From Tupaia tana (taxonomy: Eukaryota > Chordata > Mammalia > Scandentia > Tupaiidae), in NCBI GenBank assembly GCA_026018925.1, contig JAKSZU010000005.1, positions 82,015,398-82,079,397 of the forward strand: 64,000 nt of DNA. Direction: 5' to 3'. The position numbers were made by a program, and so were the translations under genes. The notes under the pieces were generated by a model, which was given only the letters and a program-made list of their open reading frames with translations, was not told where the DNA came from and did no database searches. This document shows, piece by piece, positions 1 to 11,289 of the stretch (its first letter is position 1; every line of letters starts with the position of its first letter).

Positions 1-144
1 CAATTAGCTCCTTGTTTGCTTATAATAGCTAAATCTGATAAGTTAGAAAAGTAATGACACATTTTCTCCATAGAAAAAATACAAAGTGACTTTTCCAGCA
101 ACACAATATATAAGGAGACATCTCTTTTTTTTCATTGGTAGAGG

Positions 145-366
145 CTTTTTGCCTTAGGTACATGCATTCTCTGGAGAGAGATATAGGCAGAGACAGTGAG
201 AAGGAATATGAGAAATCAGCCCTGGGAGTGATGGCTCCACCACAATTTGTTCTCCTCCTAGAATCTTGGGCATACACACACATGTGCCCACTGGGTCTAG
301 GACTTGAACCATGGTCAGCAATGTGGGAATCCAATTATGTAACCACTACCCCATCTGCTGGCCCCT
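145..366 (-). mobile_element. tRNA-derived SINE, long form, old copy
   Basis: On the minus strand it runs from GGGGCCAGCAGAT (right) to the GGCAAAAAGCC end (left). The B-box region reads GGTTCAAGTCC when reversed. Substitutions and CpG loss throughout mark an old copy. Confidence 0.85.
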
Positions 367-371
367 GACAT

Positions 372-493
372 AAGGAAACTTTTCAAAGTTTTTGGAAAAG
401 TAGAATTGAAGCTTACTTTGGCGCAAACAATTTTGAAATCCATACATAGTTTTCTTCCATCCCACGTATTTCCCACGAACTCTTTGGAGACCT
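372..493. mobile_element. Small mariner-like MITE, copy 1
   Basis: About 120 bp with imperfect inverted ends: TTCAAAGTTTTTGGAAA on the left and TTTCCCACGAACTCTTTGGA on the right. The interior (GCGCAAACAATTTTGAAATCC, then CATACATAGTTTT) matches the copy at 58713-58836. It has no coding capacity. The superfamily assignment is inferred from end structure. Confidence 0.55.
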
Positions 494-581
494 CTGATAA
501 GTAATGTTTTAAGTTTTTGTTGTTGTTGTTGTTGTGTGGTGTTTTTTTATTTTATATTTTATTTTATTTTATTTTATTTGT

Positions 582-817
582 GCTTTAGGGCACATGTGCT
601 CTCATAAGTAGACAGAGAGGATCAGGAGAAAGCATCTTCCACTGAGAGTGATCACACCACAATCCCTTCTCTTCCACCTCTCTTTCCTTTTGGGATTTTG
701 GGCATACACACACAAATGCACCAGGCATGTTTCTCAAGGTGTCAGATATGAGACTCAAAACAATGGAGTCAGCCATCTAGGATTCAGCTGCCTTAACCAC
801 AGATCACAGATCATGGC
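582..817 (-). mobile_element. tRNA-derived SINE, long form, diverged
   Basis: Keeps the antisense blocks TTAGGGCACATGTGCTCTC, CACAATCCCTTCTC and TTTTGGGCATACACACAC. The tRNA-like head is degraded after about 730. Confidence 0.7.
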
Positions 818-1024
818 CAACCCTATCCAAATCTCATATATCACTGTATATAAGTACACACATAGAGTGGAAATTTATGCCCATTTTTAATGTTTGACCA
901 TTGATGAAATGCCAGTTTCATCTCTCACTTCCGTTTCCTCACATACAGAAAGGTTAATAACAAAGCCTACATGCTTTCTCCTGTCATGTGGATTGGAAAA
1001 TTAAAATCAAGTAAGCCCTTTTTT

Positions 1025-1315
1025 AGATTCTATATATGGGTGAGAGCATGTGGTATTTGTCTTTCTCCATTCTCCTCCTAGGATCTTGGGCACATGAGTT
1101 TCAAGCCACAGGGTCTGGCACTTGAAGCATGGTTGGCCCCGTGGGAGTCCACTGATGTAATCGCTATGCTATTTGCAGCCAGTCTTTCTGTGTCTGGCTT
1201 AGTTCATTGAACATAATGATTCCAGATCCATTCATTTTGTTGTAAATAATAAAATTTTGCTTTTTATGACTAAATAGTATTCCATCATGTATATATTGTG
1301 CAGAAAATTTGTTGA
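1025..1315 (-). mobile_element. L1 3' UTR fragment (old mammalian L1M type), split by a SINE
   Basis: GGGTGAGAGCATGTGGTATT at the left and GTGTCTGGCTTAGTTCATTG, then TGACTAAATAGTATTCCATC at the right, are the antisense 3' region of old L1s. A SINE piece at 1067-1181 interrupts it. Confidence 0.7.
1067..1181 (-). mobile_element. SINE fragment nested in L1, 3' half absent
   Basis: Only the head and middle are present (CATTCTCCTCCTAGGATCTTG to ATTTGCAGCCA). It is flanked by an exact 8-bp direct repeat GTCTTTCT at 1059-1066 and 1182-1189, within otherwise continuous L1 sequence. Confidence 0.75.
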
Positions 1316-1730
1316 TCTCACAAAAGTAGAAACTAAAAGCTAGGGTAACTTAGATGGGGAAGAGTTGCTGAGATGTTGTACAAAGGTTAGAGAATTAGTT
1401 AGATAAGAGAAAGACATTCAAGAATTATTTTGGACAGTATAGATCATTGTTAAAGGCAATGTGTTTCTGAAACAGGTTAAAAAAGTGAATGTTAAATGTT
1501 CTAATCACAAAATTGATAATTATGTAAGGCAAAGCACATGCTAATTCATTAGATTTAAATTGCAAAATGCATATATACTTGAAAACATCATGTTGTACAC
1601 ATTAAACACATAATGTTGTCTGTCAATTAACAAGAATAAATATATTTTAATTTGTTTTGTTTTTAAATGTCGGTAGGTTCTTTATTTTCCTGAGAAGTAA
1701 TTTTTAAGTAAATAACACATTTATTTATTG
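1316..1730. other. AT-rich DNA, nothing recognised
   Basis: No repeat, open frame or RNA-like structure could be supported in this stretch. Confidence 0.5.
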
Positions 1731-1734
1731 TCTG

Positions 1735-2235
1735 ACGAGTTTTATTTAGCATTCTTGCAGAGGCACAAAATACAAACCTGGGTAACTCCATCCAACAAAC
1801 TAGTGTATGTATTTTCTTCCATAGGAAAGCACAAGGAGAGACAAAAATATCTCAAGTGTCAAGAACGTCTAAATGAAGAAAACAGTTACTTGCAAAAATC
1901 CTCAAGTCCCTAACTCATTTTCTGAACCCAGGCAAGACTTTCCCAGTCCAGATACATTCAACAAGTCACCATCTCCACCTTGGCATAATTCCAGGATTAG
2001 AAAAGAGGTCACAGATTTAGAAACGTCTCCAGGACTTGGACCTCCCCAGTTTACTCTTAGTGAAGAGACAAAGGCAGATGTGCATTTTGACAGCTTCTCC
2101 ACACTTTTCCTTTGCATATTAGTATGTCTTGCTTTATATTTTCTCTGTAGGCATCAAAACAAAATCCTTTTGATCATTTTAAAAAATTCTCAATTCTTTT
2201 CAGAGTTTCCTCCCAGACTTTTTCCAGGAAATTGA
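1735..2235 (+). pseudogene. Coding-like stretch, unrecognised, frame-broken
   Basis: An open frame to about 1912 ends with a coiled-coil-like stretch (KHKERQKYLKCQERLNEENS). An overlapping frame from about 1873 then gives a Ser/Pro-rich region (SFSEPRQDFPSPDTFNKSPS, then TDLETSPGLGPPQFTLSEET) followed by a hydrophobic run. Joining them needs a frame change near 1900. The composition looks more like protein than the surrounding AT-rich DNA, but I recognise no family. It could be a processed pseudogene, an old exon or chance. Confidence 0.25.
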
Positions 2236-2699
2236 CTTACTGCGATATGAATGTTGACCACATAAAATGTTAAAACTCTGTCTAGCCCTGAGTAGTCCTC
2301 TCACATACTCATGTAGGCATTTTTTGATGGAAAGGTGGTCTACACTGGGTGTTATCACCCACTTGACCAGGAATGGCACCATCAAGTTAGGCATAAACAT
2401 TTCCACAGAAAACAGTCCATTGAAAAGTCAGAGGTTTTCAGGATAGCACAAGTTGTAAAATCATTTTCTAAGACAGCTTTCAAATTTGTTAACTATTTTC
2501 TAGATTGCACAAATGTACTATCCCTGCTCATCTTGGATCTCACAGATTTTTCCACATGCTCAGCTCCAAGAAAGCAGCATTCAGGAAACATAGTATTATA
2601 GGATGCCTGGAGTCTACCTCTGTTTATGGAAGCATTATTCCCTAATGCAATTCCATGAGCCATTGCACTTCTGGCTTAAGTACCTAAGTCTTCTAATCA

Positions 2700-3440
2700 A
2701 TTTCATCCATACTATCCTGGAATGCCTTTGGCGATGGTAATGCTGCCAAAAACTGACAATGAATGCTTATTATGGAGGTCTGTGGTGTCCAGGAAATAGA
2801 AAATGGAGGAGGGAAATCCACAAAACAATTGGGTGATTCTGCAGGCATTTCATCTTCAACTTGAGAGTGATTATTGATAGATGCTTTCTAGAAGAAATAT
2901 CTGTTTTCTTACTTGACTGTACGGAAGCAAGTTTCCACATACAAGTTTATCCCCACCAAAAGTTCTTATCTCTTCAATATGGCTTGAGTAGACCTGGGGA
3001 ATAGGAGATAGTGCATCTATCTCTTGTTTATTCTTTAAAACAACTGCCAGTACCTTCTTGAACTCCATCATAAAGCTCATTAGAACACGAGAGTGCTGCG
3101 CTCCCTTTGGGATTCTAAGATTGTATCTGTTAAGTGTTGTTCTCAGTTGCCAACTATACAGTAATCTTGCATTGGTCAGTTGTAAATCTTCAGGCAACAA
3201 CATTCCAAGGTGGAAGTCTCTTCCCCGATCCACACTGAATCTTTTATACACAGTTTTTATCCAGTTCTGAGGCAGAAGCAGTAAGTACTGATGCAACAGG
3301 CTCGTGGTCCCAGGAGCTGCAGGAAGGCTCTCCATATATAGGAAGTAAAAGAAAAAAATAATAAATCGCATGAAAGCCCTTAGCCTCAGTTGCCACCCCT
3401 CAATCACAATAAGCCACAGAGTCACCAGCTCTTTAGTCAT
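2700..3440 (-). pseudogene. Coding-like minus-strand stretch with an apparent frameshift, unrecognised
   Basis: A 189-codon minus-strand frame covers 3440-2871. Its first ~35 residues are hydrophobic and may not belong. From about 3335 the composition is normal for a soluble protein (e.g. KRFSVDRGRDFHLGMLLPED, then LRTTLNRYNLRIPKGAQHSR). The frame stops at about 2871, but a different frame continues without a stop for about 55 more codons to a stop near 2700 (e.g. NHSQVEDEMPAESPNCFVDF, then LAALPSPKAFQDSMDEID). This looks like one ancestral reading frame broken by a small indel near 2880. Upstream, near 3445-3540, another frame has a short coding-like run (VFIGEEQHKQLNYSKNGLND) before a stop. 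I do not recognise the family. A decayed processed pseudogene is the likeliest reading. Confidence 0.4.
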
Positions 3441-3774
3441 TTAGTCCATTTTTAGAGTAGTTGAGTTGCTTGTGCTGCTCTTCCCCAATAAAAACCTTAC
3501 TGTTTGATAATGAAATATCTTCATGTCCTCCTTTTACAGATTTTTTTTAAGTTTGTTACTTATATTATTATGACAATACTGGTAAATATAGCAATTTATT
3601 TCCTAGCATATGTTCTATCTTGACTATTATATATATGTTTAAAATATGTTTAAAAAAAGAGTATGAACAATGTACTCCTCAAATAGTAAGGCTTTTTATC
3701 CTAATATACGATAGTAGAGAGGATTTATCCAGAGTGTCCCCTTATCCTTGCTGTTACTTCTTAATCATTTTTTA

Positions 3775-4020
3775 TGAGGGGGATTTTTGCTACAGGGTGG
3801 GGTGTGCACTCACCAGAGAGACAGAAAGCAAGAAATCACCCTTCATGTGGGGACAGTCATGCGCAATCCTGCTCCTCTGTTCTTTTCTCAGAATTTGGGG
3901 CACACAAGTGCATATGTCTGGCATGAGTTTCTAGTCTACAGGTCCAGGACTTGAACCATCAGTCATATGGTCAGCCATGTGAGAGTCCAGCAACATAACC
4001 AATACACCATCAGCTGGTCC
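3775..4020 (-). mobile_element. tRNA-derived SINE, long form, diverged
   Basis: Starts TTTTTGCTACAGGGT and ends CATCAGCTGGTCCC. The tRNA-like part has a small duplication-like insertion around CATCAGTCATATGGTCAGCC. Confidence 0.85.
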
Positions 4021-4189
4021 CTCTCTTAGTCATCTTTAATCCCCCCAACTGCTCCATGGTTATAAATTGCTAGTTGATGCTGAATTTAGAGCTGTCCCCA
4101 GTTATTTATTGAGGTCTCTTTTCTCTTATCACAATAATCTTGAGAACACATGATTATACCATTTAAAGTACTGTCCAGCTTTGGTTTTT

Positions 4190-4445
4190 TTTTTTAGAGG
4201 TTTTTGCTATAGGGCGCATGCGCTTGCCAGAAAGACAGAGAAAGACAGAGAGACAGAAAGCGAGAAATCACCCCCCACAGGGGATGGTCACGCCACAATC
4301 CCTTCTCCTCTATTTTCCTCTCGGGATCTTGGGCACGCATGCACACGCGCCCGGCGTGAGTTTTAAGCCACTGGGTCCGGGACGCGAACCGTGGTCAACT
4401 ATGTGGGAGTCTAGTGACATAGCCATTACGCTAATTGCTGGTCCC
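4190..4445 (-). mobile_element. tRNA-derived SINE, long form, with perfect 15-bp TSD
   Basis: Complete antisense copy from GAGGTTTTTGCTATAGGGCGC to GCTAATTGCTGGTCCC. The 15-bp direct repeat CCAGCTTTGGTTTTT lies at 4175-4189 and 4446-4460. It retains several CpGs, so it is moderately young. Confidence 0.95.
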
Positions 4446-4460
4446 CCAGCTTTGGTTTTT

Positions 4461-5487
4461 ATTTGCTAGTAAGCAGAGATCACTTACAAAGACACACTAT
4501 TGTTTGACTTTTGTCTTCTTTATGCTCTGCCTTTCCTTTAGAATCCAATTTGCTCAGCCAGAAGAACTAATTGATTCTTCTATTATTATATCATACTCTG
4601 CATTTCAGAGTAATGTATAAGTATTATTAGGGCCACAATTTCCCCTTGATGTTGCATGTTTTGAAAGACAGCATTCTCTCACCTTTAGTACTTTCTTCTT
4701 CCATAACTTATGTTTTCCTTTTACAAAGTAAATTCTAGGAAGAGATTGTGATCTATTTATTTGGCTATGAAGAGGAGTAACATATCTTTCTGATCATTAA
4801 TCGTTTTTAATTGACCTCTTAATTTTGGACAAGAAATTGGGAGAACTTTCAAAGGGAACCATTTTAAAGATGATTTTTAAAGAGCTGTGACATACCAAAC
4901 TGTCTGCTGCTCATTTTCTGCCCAAATATCTCAGTCTATGACTCAGCTGCTCAAAATAACCTGCTTAATTAAATCAGTATTCACATACTGTATATATCTA
5001 AAGTGCATATGGAAAGGAGAAATAGAAGCAACATGCTTCAAATGAAATATTTTACATAAAGACCCACACTAAAATTGATATGTGAAGTTTTAAAATATTT
5101 CTTCCTTACATTACCTTAATTTTTAAAAAGCCTCAGTTCAATTTAATTACATGAATTTGCATTATTTTTATAATTATGTTATAGTATATTTATCTTCTTT
5201 GAAATATATGCTGTTACAGGAAGTACAGATTCTCCTTGTTCTATAAATCAAAGTCAAATTGTATGGATGAAGAATATAGATATATACATATATATGTATA
5301 ATATGTATATCTATATACATAGATAGATACAGATAGATATGGTTTTGAAAGCTTAACATAATACTATGATACCACGAGTTAATTAATTAAATTAGCTATC
5401 TATTTCCCAGGCATGTTTTCCTTTCTAATGTAAATAATCCATTTTCTTTGTTTTAAAGAATTATTTTATTGAAGTTATTTATTTATT
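4461..5487. other. AT-rich DNA with a short TATA/GATA tract
   Basis: No gene or interspersed repeat recognised. A degenerate TATA/CATA/GATA tract lies at about 5275-5343. Confidence 0.5.
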
Positions 5488-5489
5488 TT

Positions 5490-5627
5490 AAATTTGACCA
5501 GAAAGTGACAGAGTGTGAGAGAGAGAGGGAAAGAAGGAAAGCAAACCACCAGGTCCGGGATTTGAACTGTGATTGGTCATGTGGGAGTCCATGTGGGAGT
5601 CCACCACATCACCTGGCTGGCCTCAAG
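5490..5627 (-). mobile_element. tRNA-derived SINE, short form
   Basis: AATTTGACCAGAAAGTGACA, then ACCAGGTCCGGGATTTGAAC: the CT-rich end joined directly to the tRNA-like head. Contains a 12-bp tandem duplication (CATGTGGGAGTC twice, 5578-5601). Confidence 0.8.
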
Positions 5628-5664
5628 TAATCCACTTTCATTACCTGACTTTTTTTCTTTTAAT

Positions 5665-5893
5665 TGGCAAGAGGGCATATGTAATTGCCCAAAAGAGACA
5701 GAGAGAGAGGAGAAATCACCCCCAGGGTACAGTCACACCACAATATCCTTTTCTCCATTTCTCCATCCTTTTGGGGCTTGGGGCACACATGGTATGTACT
5801 CAGGGTGTTTTTCAAGCCAGCAGGCCAAGATTCAAACTAGGGTAGGCTATGTGAGATTAAGCTCCCTTAACCATTAGGCTACAGGGATCGTCC
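5665..5893 (-). mobile_element. tRNA-derived SINE, long form, old
   Basis: Antisense blocks GAGAAATCACCCCCAGGGTA, GGGGCTTGGGGCACACATGG and the end GGGATCGTCCC. It lies 40 bp from the short-form copy in the same orientation. Confidence 0.8.
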
Positions 5894-6356
5894 CATTACT
5901 TGCTTGTTAAAATAATAAAATACATCACTGAATTAAACATAATTTTATATCAGGAAGATAAAAAAATATTCTCAAAAGTAGAAAAAAAGGGAAATGAGTG
6001 CAAAAGAGATGAAAAAAGAATCCACAACTCTCAATATTATTTATTTGAAATAATTTAATATGAAGTATTACTCTAATGTGGATGACTTTCTATAAATTTT
6101 GACTTCTTTTTCCATATTAAAAAAACCCTAAATGTCGGAGTTGCAGTCATCTATCAAAAAAATGCTTATTTTAAATTGTAAGAATGCTTGAGTATTTGGT
6201 GAGGTGTTTTTTTTTTATGTCTTACTAAGTTTGATTTATCCTGTTGAGACAATGTCTGATATTATTTGATGATCTTATTATTGTACCACATGCCCTAATA
6301 CATTTAATTTACAACAACATAAAATTTAATTGTGAATTTAAAATTTGAATAGATTA

Positions 6357-6470
6357 GGGTCAGCAAATGCTGTAGTGGTTAAGGTGCTAGACTCCCACTG
6401 GCTGACTGTAGTTCAAGTTCCACACTCGATGGCTTGAACATCATGGCAGCCATATGTGCATCACTTATTA
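6357..6470 (+). mobile_element. tRNA-derived SINE, 3'-truncated
   Basis: GGGTCAGCAAATGCTGTAGTGG, then GTAGTTCAAGTTCC, is a degraded tRNA-like head. The CT-rich end is missing. Confidence 0.65.
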
Positions 6471-8883
6471 AGAAAGTGACTGTGACCCATTTCTTCAATA
6501 CCTAAGTTTTTTTTTCACTGCTAATATGATAAGTAAAGTTATCAACAATTTCATAGAGCTTTTGTGAGTTTTGAGTGAGGTAATTAATGCCTGTAGTATA
6601 TTTACTCCAAGGCCTACCTCTTAGTAAATACTCAAGAATGTCAGCAAATATTATCAATATTATTTTTATGATATGTCAATATTCTGAAGACATAGCAAAC
6701 CTAATTTTACATAAACTCATCTTCACTAATTCTCTCTAGAGGAGAGATTTGGTGTGTTTGTGTTTTTATGCTCACTTTAGCTCTTATACATGAAATGGCT
6801 AACGTGAAAGCTGGGAGTGAATGCATGCAGAGCTGTTAGGAGAAAGATGACAGCAGTGATGTTGAGACAAAGTGAGAAGATGAAATATGAAGGCTCATTA
6901 GACAGTAAGAGAAATCAATATATTTAAGAAGCATGTATGTTTGTTTATACCTTACATGAATGATAGGGTACAGAAAGATGGAATAGAAAATACCAATAAT
7001 GACATATATATAAATGTTGCATGCAAAGGATGACTGAGGAAGACCTAATCTGGAGAACCCTAGAATAAATCAAGATTTTAGAGAAATACTCTTATTTATT
7101 TATTTTTATTTTACAAAATAACCCTGAACTTTTATGAAATATCCATCTAGTAATATTGCTTAAGCACTTTGAAATAAAGTGATAGGGCTTGGAGGAGTGA
7201 TATGTACTGAATTAATGTTTAGATCCATCATAAAATCAGAGACAGTAAATGCAGGAACCTATGAATTAAGATTTCGAAAGGGAAGAGCATGAAGTGAGAA
7301 CCAAGGACAGTCAAGCTTTGAGAAAACTTCCCACTTTAGGACTTGATAGGAGGACATGTGGGTGCAAGGGGACTAAATAATAGAAAGAGGGACAGAAAAT
7401 ATAGTATAATTAGGGTTAGTTTTTATTGAGTAATTGACTCATGATAAGGATATTATGGGTTTTATCTCATTAATGCGTTTTAATCTCATTAAGTTGGGAT
7501 GCCATTTTAAACTGTTGCTCCTTTTATATGTTCAATACCTCTTTTAATAATAATGTCATTGTGGTTTAGAGAACGTTTAAAAAAATGCCTCAAGGATTTG
7601 TGCTCATAAATGCCAAAAAACTGAAATGGTGACTGCCTAAAAACAATGATCAAGTTCAGTGTGATAGTTTTTATTGATCAACATACAATATAACATGAAT
7701 AGAATTAATTAGATATATTTAAATTACACATTATTTTTTTATTTTTACTTATTTGGAATTAAATCACAGCCCATCCAATTAAAAAAGCAGCGTATCCATA
7801 ATTTTATTTCATGACATTATTGCTGTATCCCAACACTTAAAGAAATCTATTGAAACCCAAGTAGGCAAGAAAATGTATCAAACTCAACAAGACAAGTTAT
7901 AGCTTTGTGTCTAACAGTCTCTTAATTGTTGACATAATTAAGTTGAGCGGAACCATTAAAGTCACAATTTTGTAAGTTGTGATAAAAGAGATAAAACTAA
8001 AATACTCTCTTCCTAATTAAATGACTATGAAGTGCCAATTCATTCTTTACTGGGGCAATTTAATATAAAGAGGAAGCCAGTCTTCTTTTTAAGCAAATGT
8101 GTCCCATTATTTTTTCCCTTTATTATATAACCTCGAGATTTGAGCAATTATAACAACTAAAAGCAATGGTAAAAAATATTTCTAAAATTTTCTAACAAAG
8201 AGGGAAATTTCTAAGGGAATGTTGGAACAAATCATATGTATTCTTCTTGATAATACGTTCAATCTTCTGTTGAAATAAAATATCATAAAAAAATGTTGTG
8301 GAAGAAAAATATAACAAATACTAAATAGTCTGACATAGGACCTAGGTTGAAAATTACTATATATGTATGCATGTGTATATGTGTGTGTGTATATTTGTAT
8401 AATCCCAAACTATTTCTTGATAGGTTGTTTCTTTCCTTTTCTTTTCTTTTTGGTCTTTATTATCATCATAGTTTTTGATGAGGTACTGGAAAAAATCAGC
8501 ACTTTTCTTTCTCTGAATGATAAATATATTTAATAGCAAATAATTTAGCAATAGAGAATTTCTTAAATTCCAAAAATAAAGTATGATACTTTGGAGAACA
8601 GACATCACAAAAATACTTGCTTAAGTTTTATAAAATTAGATTTAATATAGCACTTGTTGTTAAAGGGCATTGCTTCTTAAAAACAAAAAAAAAGGACATT
8701 GCTTCTTGATAGCTTCATCATTATTTATATGATTGTATAGACCTAGATCTACTAACCATTTCACTACTCAACTTCTTCAAACCAATGGACACTATTTTGA
8801 TTCTTGGATGGAGATCTTAAGGCTGAGGAAAGAACAGCTCTTACTTAATATTTTCCTTTCTTTATTTTTTTTTATTTATTTAT
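6471..8883. other. 2.4 kb of AT-rich DNA without recognised features
   Basis: Read on both strands. There is only a short TATG/TG tract at about 8360-8396, no credible open frame, and no SINE or L1 remnant I can identify. Confidence 0.5.
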
Positions 8884-8884
8884 T

Positions 8885-9137
8885 TTGGAGATGTTTTTGC
8901 TATAGGGCGTGTGCGGTCACCAGAAAGACTGAGAGAGCCAGAGAGGCAGAAAGTGAGAAATCACCCCCCAGGGGAGATGGCCACACTGCAATCCCTCTTC
9001 CTCCATTCTCCTCTTGGGATCTTGGGCACGCACGCACATGTGCCCGGCGTGAGTTTAAGCCACCAGGTCCGGGACTCGGACAGTGGTCAACTACATGGGA
9101 GTCCAGCGACATAGCCATTACGCTAACTGCTGGTCCC
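8885..9137 (-). mobile_element. tRNA-derived SINE, long form
   Basis: Full antisense copy, GGAGATGTTTTTGCTATAGG to GCTAACTGCTGGTCCC. Imperfect flanking repeat: CTTACTTAATATTTT before the T-rich tail and CTTACTTATTATTTG after. Many CpGs are kept. Confidence 0.93.
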
Positions 9138-9460
9138 TTACTTATTATTTGTCTTCAAATTGAGGCTTTCAGGATAAATCTAATGTCTCCATTAGGTTTA
9201 ATTAAGTTCTTCAAAATTAAAACACCCTCCTTTATCATATCTCTTATCTGAATTAACGAACTAAAAATGAATCATATAAAGCACTCATATAAATCAATGT
9301 GAAAAATTCAATCTATAAAAAATGGAGAGAGAACTTGAATAGACGTTTCACTGAAAGAAAATAAATATACAACATAATACTAAAAATTTTTAGAGATAAA
9401 CACATTTTATGTAAAAATTATCATTTTTAATTCATGCGACTGTTCAAAAGTGAAAAGAGG

Positions 9461-9553
9461 TGCCAGCTTGTGGTGTGGTTGTAAGGACACTGGACTCTGA
9501 CGTGGCTTACGTGTTTCAAGTCCCAGACCTGGTGGCTTGCTTTATCATTTTCC

Positions 9554-9622
<69 letters not shown>

Positions 9623-9668
9623 CCCTCTCTCTCTCTCTGCTAAGTACATGTGTCCTATAGCAAATTTA
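9461..9668 (+). mobile_element. tRNA-derived SINE, short form, with expanded CT tract
   Basis: GGTGCCAGCTTGTGGTGTGG, then GTTTCAAGTCCCAGACC, passes directly into a (CT)n run and ends TGTCCTATAGCAAATTT. Confidence 0.85.
9556..9639. repeat. (CT)n microsatellite inside a SINE
   Basis: About 80 bp of CT with one CCCCCC interruption, located where the CT-rich part of the short SINE normally lies. Confidence 0.97.
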
Positions 9669-10790
9669 AAAAGAATAATGAATTAAATTCAATAATTCTT
9701 TAGAAAAAGTAAACAAAACAACATATTCACCTGGAGAACATTCTCGGTATTTTTTTTCATGTAGCATAAATTGCTACAGCATTTTTAGAAAACGCTTTGT
9801 CGTGATTTTTTGCAGATAACTTATATAAACATATGAGTATGTTCTGTACATTGAGTCTCTACCCTTCCCTCCTCATTTTCTTTTTCTAGGATCTATAGGC
9901 AGGCCACAGCTGGGGCTCATACGTTTCTTGTAGCAATTTCCTTTACTTCATAGATTTAGCCCATGGCTGAGGCCAATCTTGAGATATGAGCCAGTCTCCC
10001 ATGTACGCATCATGAGATCAGGGGCACTAACTTTAATGCCCATATCCTGCTGATTTTGTTAATCAATCAGCTAACTTTTTAGTGTAATCTGCAAACAGTG
10101 TAAGTTTAAAAAAAAAAAAATCAGGCCATTTCCTGATGACAGGAAGTCTGTGTTGGCCTTTAAGTGATTTATGCAACTTTGATGGTAAACATAAATAACC
10201 TTGCTGTATGCCAACTCACCAACCTGCCTTCATCGAGACATTCTGTCCTATATGAGTAATAAAATATTGTCCCTATCTTTTTTCTCTCCAGGCGACTCCT
10301 TCAGGAACAATAGACATTACGTGCAAGCCCTGTCAGATTTGGTGCTCCTATGTCACAAAACTCTATGACCTTATGACCTCACATTTTAATTTTCTTTTAT
10401 TTAACCAAGAAACACAGTTATATATGAGCCTACAAAAGTGACATGGAAATGTACTCATTAGTAGTCATTAGAAAAGTAAAAATGAAAAAAAAATTCAAAT
10501 ATCTGCTGTGGAATAAAAAAATTTATTTTCCTCTGGCAATAAATTGTGATAACTCATGTGAAATATTGTCAGTTCTGAAAGTTTGTTAGCTCAGTGTATG
10601 ATGATTTTAGTGGAGACTTGTCACATAGGTATCCTGTGTCCAGCATATACCAAAATTCTAGTCTCTCATAAGGAAAGCTGGTGTTTAATAAAATTGCACA
10701 CAGTTTGGGTACGGTGAGCTCTTCTTGGGGAATATTTATATAATGAAGTATACAGTGTAAAAATGCATGATTGCTGCAACTCACCAACAA
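9669..10790. other. Unassigned DNA; possible LTR-like piece
   Basis: 10130-10330 is less AT-rich than its flanks and contains AGTAATAAAATATTGTCCC, a poly(A)-signal-like string, which is weakly suggestive of an old LTR. I could not identify a family. Confidence 0.25.
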
Positions 10791-11289
10791 AAAGACAAAT
10801 AATCCAGAGTGAAGTCAGCAAGATCACAAAATCAGAAACCAAATCTCCTTTGCCTCAAAATCCAGTTTATAAGTGCAAGCACCTCAAACCAGCTCGAAAT
10901 CAAAAGTAGATACATTGAAATTGTTTTTTTAAAGTTTTTGTTTGTCTGTTTGATTTTTGGTCAACACTGATAGCTCTTATATCAAATGACATAACTTGGC
11001 ACAAATAAGAAGTCCTAATTGCAGCTACTCTCTCAGAAGAAGGGGCAGAGTGGAACATGAATCCAACACTATAGGTTTTAAGAGACTGCCTGGTAGACTG
11101 GAATCTTTCTTGCCTGACTCAGAGCACTTGATTGTTCAACATAATTTTGTAGGAGGCTACAAAGAATAAAACAAAGCTCAGAACTTGTTGCCACGTTAAA
11201 GAACATAAAATGCCACAGATATACACCTGAGGGAACACAATATAAGTTCCTAAAAAGGAAAACTAGCAACCTCTCTAAATCGAAAGTTA

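Noticed and set aside
8733-9251. 172-codon plus-strand open frame
   Set aside because: It runs through an antisense long-form SINE. Residues such as YRACAVTRKTERAREAESEK recur in every minus-strand copy of the family (e.g. 32442, 35096, 47638), so it is a SINE shadow.
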